Source of the DNA: Whitmania pigra
Taxonomy: Eukaryota > Annelida > Clitellata > Hirudinida > Haemopidae
Reading direction: 5' to 3'
Length of the DNA: 64,000 nt
Assembly (NCBI GenBank): GCA_021613335.1
Contig: JAJTWR010000389.1
Location: forward strand, 367,501 to 431,500
Part shown: positions 12,201 through 27,861 of the stretch, piece after piece
How the letters are laid out: each line of letters opens with the position of its first letter
Numbering within the stretch: the first letter of the stretch is position 1
Notes under the pieces: model-generated
Told to the model about the DNA's origin: nothing
What the model saw: the letters and a program-made list of their open reading frames with translations, nothing else
The model's database searches: none
Program-made: the position numbers and the translations under genes

Positions 12201-15200
12201 CAAATGTGTCAATTACAACGGAAGTACATTTGTTCAGAAAATATTTACAAAGGTTCCCTAATTACTGGACAAAAGTAAAATAATCAAGCACAACCATTGA
12301 TCAGATACATGCTTCTGAATAAATAAACAACATCCACTATGCTTGCACTCCTTGTTATCTTCTCTTTTCTTTCCATCCAGGCTCTGGAAGACTGCGGCAT
12401 CCTGAAGAACATTTCCAAGGTTGCCGGAAGCAGTGCCGGTGCCATCTGTGCCGGGCTGTTGGCCGTCGGGTGCACCCCCCAAGAAATTGCGGACGTCTTC
12501 AAGTGCGATATCAAGTGGCTCTTCCATGGTAGTTGCTTTTTGCTAGTGGATGTCAAAATTTATTGCATTCGAGTCATTAATATTTCAATATTACAATGAG
12601 TTATGACAAGTTATGATAACTTAAGCAAAATGTTTTACATGTCACTGGCCATGACATAAGTCCATAAATGGATTTATGATGAATTATAGATAAAATAAAG
12701 ATAATAATTTTAATCAATTATTGATTCGTAATATTGATATATTTATCTTTTTGATATTATTTGTTATTTGTTAGAAATGGATTTACTATGCCTTAAAGGT
12801 TGTCAATTATCCATTATTAATGACCAGTTATTCAGTGCAATACTGATATTATTAGCGATAATAACATGCTATGGTGGTGTTAATTAATGGTGGTTGCTGA
12901 TGACAGCTCATTTGGAAACAAAAAGTGTTTGTTTTTTTCCAATCAATAACAAGTATTTTTTAAATTTTTAAACAATTTTCTCATGTCTAAAAAGTTTTAC
13001 AAAATTTCGAACATTTTAGAGGCTTTCAGAAATTATTGTCTAGTTGAACTTTGGATTCAGAGATTGAAACAGTTTTTGGATTTATTTTGCAATTTTTGGT
13101 CCACTTGTGTTATTTGGTTTCTCTTTTGTTTTTTTTAAAATATTGATTTTTAAAAAATATTTTGTCCAATTTGTTTATATTCAGCACAAAAATTATTTTG
13201 GCATTGAATCAAGTCCTTGCCCTGTTTACCCCTTGCTGAATTATCATTATCATCTCCTGCATTAGCACAATCACCACTATCATCACCTTCACCTTCATCA
13301 TATGTTGCCTCTATCATGACGGAAAATATGCAAATCACTGGCATTACTATTCATTATTAGACCAAAGGCTATCCTCACATGCATAATTAGCTAATGATAT
13401 ATGATGACTTAAATCAATGGAATGGACAATGAAGTGCTTCACAAATTTTTTTTAGAATGGGTGGTCTATATGCTAATGAGCTGCATAATGAATTAGCCTG
13501 GTTTCAAGGACATGTCAAGTGGCCTGGAATACAACTCAAGGATTATAATTATTTTTATTATGACATTATTAATATTAATGTTATTTAATCATAATTATTT
13601 TTTTTATTACATAAATATTTTTATAACGGCAGCAAGTAATAGTGATTCTTGCCATTATTGCCATGATATTTATCTTTATGCTCTTAATCTTCAAATTATA
13701 TCCTACATCTGTTGCCTTATTAAACCTGATTTAAGATTTCCATCCTTGCAATTGCATCAACCATTGCATCAACCGTTGCATCAACCATTGCATCAGCCAT
13801 TGAATCAAACTTTAATTTTTATTTTAATGGCTTCACACTTAAACAATATTTTGAAAGTCAGTAAATGCCATAATTTTGATGATAATTATTATGATGGTTA
13901 CAATTATGATTGTGATTTAGTAACCTTCACAATAGTCTTCAATAATTTTCATCAAAATATGTGTGCAAATATTTTGGATAGTTGTAGATATGTAATTAAT
14001 TAATTTTTGTCGTTTCAGACCAAACCTGTGCCTGTTGTTGTTGCCTGCCGAGAGTCTGCAACAAGTTTGGCATCCACCCTGCCAAGAGGTTCCATGAAAT
14101 TTACGGGGAGCACTTGAAGAAAAAAGTGGGGAATCCCGACATCACATTCCTCCAAGTAGGTTTCAGTTTCTCAGAAGTCTTTTATTTCATGAATTTGATT
14201 TTGATTTTGGATATAATTATTCTTATATCTTGAATTAACCTGACAGGGAGCATTATTAAACGTTTGGGTAAACAGCACTTTCACTAATCTGATTTCCAAA
14301 TTTCTAATAATATTAATATTATTGATATTTTGAGATGTTTTTTCCACTCAATAAAAAAATGTAAAAAAATCCCCAAAAATGGGAAGCAAGTTTCAGGCTG
14401 CAAGACCTTGATCTTATTACGAACCACTTGGAATGGTTTTCTCATGTTTGCATCCTCTCGAGGCATGAAATTTAAATTTCAATCATAAACTCATCATTCT
14501 GGCATTCACTTCATCCCTCCACTCGTCATCATTACAGCTTTTCAATATCGTCGTCACAACATTGTAACATCATCATAACGTTGCATCATGTCATCGCGTC
14601 TATTTTTGTCGAGTACTTATTTTCAGAAACCCTCTTAGTGAACCCTGTTGAGAACCTTTTGGGTCACGTGCTTAAAAAGTGTTTCATCATCATCATCAAC
14701 ATCATCAGCATCATCATCATCAGCATCGAAGCCATCATTTCATACCATCATCCTTGAAGCTCAATTTACAGGCAGATGTGTGAAACTTCTGTCATGCATT
14801 TCTAAGAATACTTTTGAGCTCAGCTATGATGACCCAACCTGCATCATCTATCACATGATCTATATTATCAGTTAACCAACTTTACCTATTAGTTAGCCTG
14901 CACTATTTATCAGTTAATTGCGTTATTTTTAACATTCAATTTGTAATAGCAAGTTCACTAATCTTCATTAATTAATTTGTTTTAATTTGTTTTTAAATGC
15001 ACTTAGTGATTTAATTTGTTTATTCCTCCAGTTAAAAGAGTTAATGAACAGGGAGTTGTGCATTGTGGTGACAAACCTCAGTCGAATGTGTTCCGAGTAT
15101 TTCAACCACAAGACCACGCCCGACCTTCCCATCAGAGACGCTGTCCGAATGTCCATGGCCTTCCCAGGTGACAACCGCTTGGTTCAATTTTTGGAAGGGA

Positions 15201-18200
15201 AGGGGGTGATATTCTTTTAAACTGTGCTTATAATGTAATTGTTTATACATAATTTGCATTAGTGATAATTTATAAATGCACTTAGTGATTGATGGTCATG
15301 ATTATGACAAAGATATTGTTGGTGATTACGATGGTGATCTTGTTAGTGAATATGAGGATGATAATGATGTGGTTATGATGATTGTGATAACAGCGAAACG
15401 GGCCAAAGGAAATGTTTTTGCAATCCAATTAAAAGGCGTCTGTTTTCAAGATTCTCATTTAGTCCTGGTCATGTTTCAGCCAATTAATGAAGATTAATAA
15501 AGAAACCTGACTTTTTGTTTTTACGGTGTGAAATCTCTCTGCAATTACCTCGTGCAACATCCGTGATAATTATAGAAAAAGTCACTGCCACAACTAATAT
15601 TGATGACAATGACATTGATGACAATAAGTTTTACTTTCTATTTGCAGTGGTATTTCGGGCCGTCAGATACACCTTATCCGGCAGGGAATGTGTATACACG
15701 GACGGTGGGCTCTTGGATCAATATCCCATTCATTGTTTCGATGGTAGGAGTTTTACATTCATTATTCATTCATTCATTATTATTTATTATTTTCTATTAT
15801 TTGTCAGAATTTCTGATTTAATAAATAGGCATCCTCATGTTTATCATGCCTTCTTTAATTTTTCTTCAATTTCTTAATAATAGTAGTAATAATATTATTA
15901 TTAATAATAATAATTTGTACCTTAAAAAATTTTTGTTTGTAAATCAGTCAATTAATAAATTAATTTAAGTGGTCTTCAAAATTACCCTTTCCCGATCGTT
16001 AAATACAGACTTGGGTTCAGATTCGGCCAACCATTCCAGCGAAGACGACGACAACAATGAAGAAAAGTGTGATGACTTTGAAGGCAGTGGACTTCCAAAT
16101 ATGGCTACACTCGGGCTTTACGTGGTTGGTGCTTTGCAATTTATTATTAAACATTATCAATTTAATGGTAACTACTAGTTTTAATAGTTAATTAATTAGT
16201 AATAATAATAAATTAATTAATGACTATTGTCATTGTCATTGTCTCCATCATCATTGTAATTATTATTATTGTTGATTTTTTTTTAACATTATCATTACCA
16301 TTGGTTAATCAGCCCCTTGCCATCTACGAAAGATTCATTTATAAACAACATCAGCAACAAAATGAGACTCAATGTTATCAAGAACCACTAATTACTTAGA
16401 TCTGCCACTCGTATTTTTCTGCCCCCAAAGTCACCTGGAATTTTTAAAGTAAATTCATGAGAATTCCTTAGAATAAAATAATTAAAAATAATAATTAGAA
16501 TAAATAACAACAAGGTAATTTTTGCACAAATACGGTAACATGCATTAATTGTCACAATGTTTGTCTCGAGTGCTTTGGCATTTCCTTGATTTTTGTAATT
16601 TTTATGCTATTCATGCAACAGAAATGACGAGTGACAGTGATGATGATGATAACGGCGTTGACGATGGTGATTATGACTATGACTTCAGCAATGGCACACA
16701 CAATTCTAAGCAACTGAAGCCATTTATCAAGTCCTTATCGAACTCTTTGAGCACATTCAGTTATTAAACTTTGCAACATTGTGCCAATAAATGAACTGAT
16801 CAGCGTTGCATTGAAAACAAAAATAATAAAAAAATAATCGCAATTCCAAAGGCTTATCGGACCCATGATCACCTCAGAACTTTATCATCTGGCAGTTTGT
16901 GACAGGATAGATGAAGAGCTCTAAAATATTTTATTGCAGATATTTACTTTGTCTTGAGATTTCACAATTACTAAAGAATTTAGGGGTCTAATGATGCCTG
17001 ATAATATATTATTAGCATAGCATTGATGTGTAACATTAGCATAATATTATATATTAATTATTATTAATAAAAATATTAAATAGTTACTATATTATTAACT
17101 ATTGACATTATCTAAGGGACTGATAAATGTCATGACAGACCACTTGTACAATAGTAGTTAAGTGCAAGAATTAGGATTCATGACATTCATTACATGATTG
17201 ATGGCTTAGTAATCTTCTGAGTCTTTAAGCTGTTCAATTGTTTATCTGATACAGAGTCTCAGATAATAATTTGACTCGAAATAATTTGTTACGAAGTCAG
17301 CATAATAAACGAATATTATGATAATAATTTTCAAATGGGAAATAATAATTACATAATAAATGAATGTTAAGTAAATAATTTTCAAGCATCTCAAAGAATG
17401 ATGGCTATCGCAATAACATTCATAAAATTGTCTATGAGGATGACAAGTTGTATTATATTAATATTATATATTGTATAAATCTGACATTATATATTATATA
17501 ATAGTACAGTATATATTGTGTAATAGTTATTACACAACTAATACAAACTAATTATAATAAGCTTATCGAGCCAATATCTGGGATGGCGTAGGTGATTTTA
17601 GAAGAGCCAAACGAAATCTCGAGAGCATTACTTCAGAGCAGGATGATTAATAATTAATGACTATATCTTCGAATTGATAAATTAATTTGTGAATGTTTAA
17701 TGAGGCGCTGATTTATTCAGGTATCAGAGAAGCCTATCGACCACAAAATATGGCTAGCGTTGTTTGGACAAGAAATTCCTTGCAAGCCAACCTACTTGCC
17801 CAACACTAAATTAGCCAGGTAGCTTGTTCTTTTTTTGAAACATTGATTTTCCTTATTCTTGCTTATACAGCTTCTTACAATTCATGCACCAATGCAGTCG
17901 TTCTTGCCCAAGCTATTGTTGTTGCTCGTCAAGTTGTTCTGGCAAAGATTTGGCACTTTATTTTGTTGAAACTCATGATTTCAACTTCCCCCCAAATCGA
18001 TGTTAACCATGGCAACACTGTTAAACATTTCAGTGCTCTTGGAAAAATTATGATGCATGTTTATTGTCCTCAATTGGACAGTTGACAGATAAGTTTTTAG
18101 ACTGAAAACAGAAAGAATTGTTCATTTGAAAAGATATGATAAAAATTTGGTTTCTGCTCATTCCATTCCTTTTCCAAGTAAAATGTTAAAAATCCAACAA

Positions 18201-21007
18201 AAACAAGAATTATGAAAGTAAGCATAGCAAGAGTTGCAATAATGAGGTTGGTGGAGTTGATGATGATTTGAAACTGTCAAAAAAGAATTAAATCAAGTTT
18301 AAGACTTTGGAAAATTGAGAAATGAATAATTTAAAAGACTTGTAAGTGAGAATTACTGGACAAATTAAATATTGCAATATTATATGGTGACATATTGAAA
18401 ACATCAGGTTTCTTGAAGTAACTGGAGTTAAGGAGTGTTGTCCTAAGCCAATTGTTTGGATTGATTGTGGAATCATGGTGCAACGGAAGTTATATGTTTT
18501 GAGTGTTACTAAGTGGGGAAATATATTTGCAATTATGCCAATCTTCGTAAACATCCACTCACACTGCTACTTTATTTCTATGCTTATAATGCTTCAAGAA
18601 TAAGGGTCTGAATACAAAACAACTTAACATCGAGTAAATGCCACGTAAAAGTAAAATTCGAGTAGAAATGTAATCGAATGAGGATGATAATGCAATGAGC
18701 CTTCAAAGAGACCATAGTTAATTGACATCAAGACATGATTAAGATGCATGCAAAGTTGAATCAGGTAGAAAGATAGCCTTCAAGATCAAGAACTAATCAG
18801 TCTGTTGAACCCTGACTTTATGATCATAGAGCGGCCTCATTATTCTGCTTAGACTAAAATGTATTGCATCAGAATTAAGAAGTTTGTTCTCTTTCAAGAT
18901 TGTTTCGGCTTTCGACCGCTTTTGCTAATTATTGTTTATTCATATATTTATTTATTTAATTATTTATTTATTTTATTTATTCATCCTTCAGAGAAAGATT
19001 AGAAAAGGAAATGGCCAAAAGGAAAATGCATAATAAAAAATTTGACAAACAAGAGGTATGCTACTGTTTATGTAGAGTAAATTTGTAAAGAGAACAGAAG
19101 AATATTTTTTCTAAATACTAAAAACATATTTTTACAATAACGAAAAACCCGATGCTATTTTAAATTTAATGGAAATTTAAAAAAAAAAACGAATTGAATT
19201 ATATCTGAATGAATTCATATTCGACCTCTCATTCCAGTTCATGGACGAGCTGTGCTCCTCGGTCGGAGACGGAGCCAAAGACGTGCTCGACCACTACGAG
19301 ATTTGGAACAAAAGTCACGTCGACATTCGAAATTTCGGGGAGTACTTCATCGCCACCCTCGAGACTCTCCTCATCTCTCAGAGGAAGCTCAGAATCAAAG
19401 TATTTTGGAGTCGTTTTATTGGGAATCATTTAACTGCAGCCTCTTTTAGCCTTGATATTTAGTAATTTGTTAATACATAAACATTAACTAATAATCAGTG
19501 GTTAATTACATGGTGTTTATTCCAATATCCCACGGGTCTTCGACGTTATAAATACTGCAATGGTTATACAATATTTGCATGGTTTACATTACAATGCAGG
19601 CAAAAGCAAAAATGACGATGACATTAATTCAAGTGCAGCAATGCATCACAAATGTTTATGAACTTTAATGTCTTAGCTTTGAGGTTAGCAACAAGTGATT
19701 TAAGCCAATGAATGCCTGCAAGCGTGTTGTCCTAGCCAATGTTGCTATTGTTGTTGTTTTGTTGTTGTTATGACTACCCATCCTTGCGATACCTAATTCA
19801 AGGTACTAGTTAGGTAAATGTTAGGTCTTAAATTAATTTTGGATTTCTCAAGTCGGAGGTATGACTCATGACCAAATGTAATAATCAAAAGTCATCGTTA
19901 ATAATCTAATTAATCTTAAAATTATTTTAATTAAATTGAAACTTTGACTGTTCGCCCGCAGATCAACGACAGCCTCAGAACGGTGGCAATAAATTGTGGT
20001 TACATCGGGACCAACGATTACGTCATCGAACCTGGGGATAGGGAGTTCATGATCGACGTTTGTCATCAAATCATTCCATTTGGCAGTTCTATCTCTTGTC
20101 TTAACACTTAAATATAGAATATGTAAATACAGAATAACAACTTAAATAGATAATATGAAAGTACATAAGATACATTTAGCAAGAAGCATATTTCACATTC
20201 TTCATCTTTCATCTCGACATATTTTCATCCCAGACATCGATCAATGTCATTTGGTTTCAAGGCTTTTACCTTTCCATTTTTTCCAACTTCATTTGTTATT
20301 TTCCACAGCAAGGTTACACGGGCACGGTTCGCTACCTCAGGGAATTCATCGCCTCCAGAAACTCCTCTGCCACTCTGAGAAAAAAGAAAGTGCCTCGGTC
20401 GAGGTCGTCCAACATGGCCGAACAGTACAGGATCCGGGACGAGCTGATGCAAGAACTGACCTCCAAATCCACCAATGCCCACGGCAACACAAATCCACAT
20501 ACAAGATATTTTCTGTCGGAAGAAGACAGCGACGATCGGCCTGCGGAAGAGAACGTCGTACCTACCGACCTCGATGATTTCGATCTTCGACAAAATCTTC
20601 GGGAGACCGGAGAGAAGACCTCGGATCTCGAATCTCAGAGCAGGAAATCCTCAAAAAATTCAGAAATCAAGGTCTCCAACGAGATGGTGGGGGAATTTTT
20701 CCTCGACAGCCTGAGATATTCTCTGCCCGTTGAAGGATTAGAGAGGACTCGTTCTAGAGAAAGTAACGCAATCTCTTCGATCGGCCCGTCGGCGATCCAT
20801 TTGATGAACATGGCCAATGGAGGAGAAACCGTCCACAAAAAATCTTTCGAATCATTCCCGTCCGACCGGTGCGATTCAAAGCGCCTTCCGGCATCCGTCG
20901 TTTTGTCCGCGTCTTCGGAGTCCGAAGGCTACGAAGAGTTGGTCTGTAGAACTTTGGCGGCGCTCGACCGGTCGGAGATCGAACCCGTTCTCGAGAGCAA
21001 GGTCTGA
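9266..21007 (+). CDS. Patatin-like phospholipase (PNPLA-type lipid acyl hydrolase)
   Basis: Exons 9266-9793, 12381-12528, 14019-14155, 15032-15167, 15648-15743, 16009-16121 (or 16124), 17721-17818, 18992-19055, 19238-19399, 19962-20057, 20309-21007; phases close to 758 residues. Patatins are serine hydrolases with a Ser-Asp dyad. Seen: the oxyanion-hole loop GGGSKG (163-168), the nucleophile elbow GSSAG with Ser194, and DGG with Asp335. The N-terminal 150 residues are basic (PRKRRRRRRC, about 35-44) and begin MGNHNSSG, which fits an N-myristoylation signal. Exon 3 brings a cysteine run (TCACCCC), exon 6 an acidic stretch (SSEDDDNNEEK), and the last exon about 230 polar, Ser/Glu-rich residues. 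The in-frame GTG just upstream is not used as start because ATG 9266 follows it. The exon-6 donor is weak. A candidate poly(A) signal lies at 22061-22066. I do not recognise a specific orthologue. Confidence 0.85.
9794..12380 (+). other. Intron 1 of the patatin gene with GAT-rich repeat
   Basis: The longest intron of the gene (about 2.6 kb), from donor GTATGT to acceptor TTTCCATCCAG. It holds an imperfect GATGAT/GATAAT repeat at about 10280-10470 and a few CATTCATT runs near 11580-11640. No other coding segment is supported. The ORFs over the repeat are low-complexity. Confidence 0.6.
13751..13810 (+). repeat. 12-bp tandem repeat in patatin intron 2
   Basis: Five imperfect head-to-tail copies of a 12-bp unit (ATTGCATCAACC and variants with CCG or GCC) lie in intron 2, about 210 bp upstream of exon 3. 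The open frame through it is repeat-driven. Confidence 0.8.
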
Positions 21008-22131
21008 ACCCTTGCTGGAAATCTGCAGCATTCTGTAAATATTACGTCATAATCGTCCGTTGCTCCATTGCCGTGGTGTTACCGTTCGATATGCAATTTG
21101 GCAGATTTTTAATTTTTCTATCGCTAATTCAATGCCTGGTTCCATGTTCCATCCTTTGCATTTCACCTCTCTTAGTGTCAAGACATTTTCATGCGAGCTT
21201 TGCTTCTTGAGATGATTCATTCCTCTATAGTGAGTTATTTTCTCACCTCTGAGAGATAAAAGCAATTATAGAGCGTTAAACTTGTTTCACTAATTACCTC
21301 CTCGAGCTCGAACTTACATTCCTCGTTGCTGAACTTGGCAGACGCAGCATGAAACGCCTGCGACAGTAACTCAGGCTCCTTCCCGAACATCTATCTATCA
21401 ATCAAGTTTTACCAAACTGGATAGTTTGCCATAGCAAGGAAGGCATGGTTTGTTCCCCTTCGACGATTTCGAATGTCTGTGATAACCGCACCATGACGCC
21501 GATGGCATCGTCAGAGAACGTCTTCTATTCCCAACGTCTCATGTTCGAATGTTGTTTGTTGTGGCGATGTGCTTCTTTTTAGCCTGTTTCTCAGAAGAGC
21601 ATAAAAGTTCCCAATGCTACGAATTCCAGAAAATATTTTGATTGTTTTCGTGATTCGAGATTTGTCTCTCCTACGTTTTTCGTCAATTTATTTCTACTTG
21701 AACCCGAATTGTTCTTATGTGTTAACTTGTCGAGGTATATAAAAATTGAATGTTTTTAATTACTTTGGGGCTTAGGGTAAATCAGGAAGATTACGGTACC
21801 TCATAGTGTAAGCCCTACCTGTGCCTTTCCCAACTCGTTTACTTCAATTGAAATCGAATTCAGTTACTTATTAAATTTTCGTGAGCGAACTTTCGGTGAC
21901 TTTAAAACTTGCAAAAAATTGAGTTTCTCTATATTTTAAGCTCCGTGCGCTCTATGACGTCGAGTTCCGAAGAGTCCTGGATTCATATTCTCGTCTCTCA
22001 TAATTTGCAATGATTTTTGCAACTCATGCTGAATTTTACTACTTGTTAATTCAGTTCATCAATAAAAGTTTTTGAAGCGTCAGACGTTTAATCGACTCAA
22101 TAACTTAATATTCTAAGACTTAGGATCTAAG
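21008..22131. other. Spacer between convergent genes; overlapping 3' UTRs likely
   Basis: Patatin (+) ends at 21007 and ANKRD42 (-) at 22132. The first plus-strand AATAAA is at 22061-22066 and the first minus-strand one (TTTATT) at 21687-21692, so the two transcripts could overlap by some 370 bp if these sites are used. The stretch 21290-21600 is less AT-rich than most spacers and carries the short ORF listed separately. Confidence 0.45.
21235..21390 (-). CDS. Unrecognised short ORF, 51 residues
   Basis: ATG at 21390, stop TAA at 21237-21235. The first 31 residues begin MFGKEPELLSQAFHAAS and look like ordinary soluble coding sequence with balanced codon use. They are followed by GAG|GTAATT, which could be a splice donor, and the acceptor-like CTTTTATCTCTCAG lies about 50 nt further on. 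The downstream frame (219 nt, ending 21047) would need a phase-2 donor to join, which I do not see. It may be a stray exon, a small gene, or chance within a 3' UTR. No homology recognised. Confidence 0.2.
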   Translation of the reverse strand: MFGKEPELLSQAFHAASAKFSNEECKFELEEVISETSLTLYNCFYLSEVRK

Positions 22132-25808
<3,677 letters not shown>

Positions 25809-26404
25809 AACAACGGGAGCTTGCGGGAGATTTATAACATAGTGACTAAACTAATATTTTAAAATATACTATCTATAATCATAATTTCATCTGCTTGAAT
25901 GTTTAGAGTACTGTTATGGTAGTACCCAGGTTCACAAATTTTTGACGAAACGCAGTACTCCTGGCGAAATACATTTGACCTTTGTCGAAAATTAAAAAAG
26001 ACGTGGAGCTAAATTTACGAAGGCATCTCATCTGGTAAAAGCATTCAACGAGACAACAACGAACAGGCGTAACGCCAACCCCAATAGCCACTTCATGCTC
26101 CCGAATCATCCTTTTACTTAGCGTAATCACACCCCACCCTTTTCACCTAGAAAACATCGCAACCATCGCATCAAAGGGCAGATTCCTAATTGACAAAAAA
26201 TTAAACACCAACCCAAAACAAATTGGAAAAGTATTTATTTTGACTCGACAGAACATGACAAAGGATTTGGTTTTTGGCATGCCGAACAATCGGTCGATGA
26301 AATAAACTTATGAATAAACTTAAATAGAATTTGTAACAACATGCTAAACACGGCCGAACCACAACACGAGATGAAAACATTCCCGGAACCTCGGCTCGGG
26401 ACCG
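25809..26404. other. Spacer upstream of ANKRD42, no gene seen
   Basis: Holds the presumptive ANKRD42 promoter/5' UTR and the 3' UTR of the neighbouring zinc-finger gene (TTTATT at 26234-26239, read on the minus strand). The 75-residue minus ORF at 25903-26130 has no recognisable motif and is not called. Confidence 0.5.
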
Positions 26405-27861
26405 CTAATGCTGCTTCACTCTGACGGTGCTGTTCATTTGATTGGGTTCCCTGAGCTTGATGTTGACTTGGTGAATGCGAAGGCAGTGGATTCGCAGATC
26501 GAGCCGATTCTTGTAGGACTTGGTGCAGAGGTGGCAGTGGTAGGGCTTCTCGCCCGTGTGGGTTCGGACGTGAGTCTGGAGGTGAGATCGTTGGGAGAAC
26601 CTATTGCCGCAGAAACTGCATTCGAACGGCCTCTCTCCAGTGTGGATTCGATTGTGCTGGACCAAGTTCAACATGGCGGAAAACGTCTTTCCACAAGTCT
26701 GGCAGGCAAACGGTCGCTCCCCGGTATGCATCCTGGTGTGAGAAATCATCTGCGACTTGAACGCAAAGCCCTTTCCGCACTCGGCACACTGGAAAGGTTT
26801 CGTCTCGGAGTGGGCCATTACCGTGTGCAGCTTGATGGATGTTCGAGATGCGTACTGCTTGTTGCAGTACTCGCAAACAAATACCTCCCTACCGCCCTCC
26901 GTTTTCGAACTGCCGCTCCCCGCGACCCCCTTGCGATGGGCTTTGTAAATGTGGCAATTCAAGGTAGATTCCTTGGAGAAAGTCTTTCCACATTCTGTGC
27001 AGAGATTCCAATCGGACTTGGTTTCTTTGGAATGGACTTTTGCCAGATGATTCTGCATTTCGGCTTTTCCCGTTATGGCGAGGCCGCAGAGCTCGCACAG
27101 GTTGGGTTTCGTCTCCTCGGCGTGGATCTGAAGATGCCGATCGAGATTGATTTTTTTGCTGAAGGATTTGTTGCACACGTCGCACGTCCAGACCTTCTTT
27201 GCCGAATCATTAGACGGAGGAGTTTCTTCAACGTAACTCGACGTTCCGAAGGCAAAAGAGCTCTCTTCTGGAATCAGTTTTCCTTCTTCAGCAAGGGAAA
27301 CGAGAGTGTTTCCGTCAACCTCCGTTTTGAAAATATTTATCCTGCCGTCGTCTTCAGAGAAATCGTTGGCATAAGACTCGGGGAAAACTTCGTCGTCCAT
27401 AGAGTCCTTTTCTTCTTCTCTAAAGAAAGACCAAATTTCAAGTTGAATTTATAAACTCAGCAGACAAAAAATAAGAGTACGTACTTTTTATAAGTGACAA
27501 TGAATTCTCCATTTTTTCCAAGGTCAATGCCAAACTGTGAGAAGGATTCAATAAGATTTGGAGGTATTTTGCATTCTTGTTCATCCTCTTTGAAGGGAAG
27601 GTAGAGTCGCCCTGTGTATATGTAATCCAGTATCACACTCATTAACTCGGGGTCGACACCGGGCAGTCTGATGTAGTAGGCCTCGGGCTTTTGATACTGA
27701 TGGTAAATGGATTCAAAGAACGAGGAGGCAGCTGCCAGGATTATGCTATGGGCCCGAAACTGCTTATTTCCCACCAGAAGGAATGTGTCGCATAAAAAAT
27801 TCTTCTTTCTGAAAACTGCACATTGTGAGGCCAAACCAGCAAAGTATTCTGTGGTTTCCAT
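26405..27861 (-). CDS. BTB/POZ and C2H2 zinc-finger protein, copy A
   Basis: Two exons: 27861-27485 and 27419-26405, joined across a 65-bp intron with a strong donor (AAAAA|GTACGT); 463 residues. Residues about 1-115 form a BTB domain (FRAHSIILAAASSFFESI, VILDYIYTGRL), used for dimerisation and corepressor binding. After an acidic linker come eight C2H2 fingers (about residues 195-445) with TGERP/TGEKP linkers between the last ones, so DNA binding and transcriptional regulation in the nucleus are expected. The last finger (SYKNRLDLRIHCLRIHQV) is shared nearly unchanged with copy B. The 348-residue ORF on the opposite strand is a shadow of this gene. ATG 27861 has no in-frame competitor close by. 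No specific orthologue recognised. Confidence 0.92.

Noticed and set aside
13512..14003. 163-residue ORF in patatin intron 2
   Set aside because: AT-rich Ile/Asn/His sequence including the 12-bp tandem repeat; it ends just before the true exon 3 acceptor.
25903..26130. 75-residue minus ORF upstream of ANKRD42
   Set aside because: No motif and no splice link; probably 5' flank.
26408..27454. 348-residue ORF antisense to BTB-ZF copy A
   Set aside because: It lies opposite a well-supported zinc-finger exon and shows no motif; regular C2H2 codons often leave the antisense frame open.
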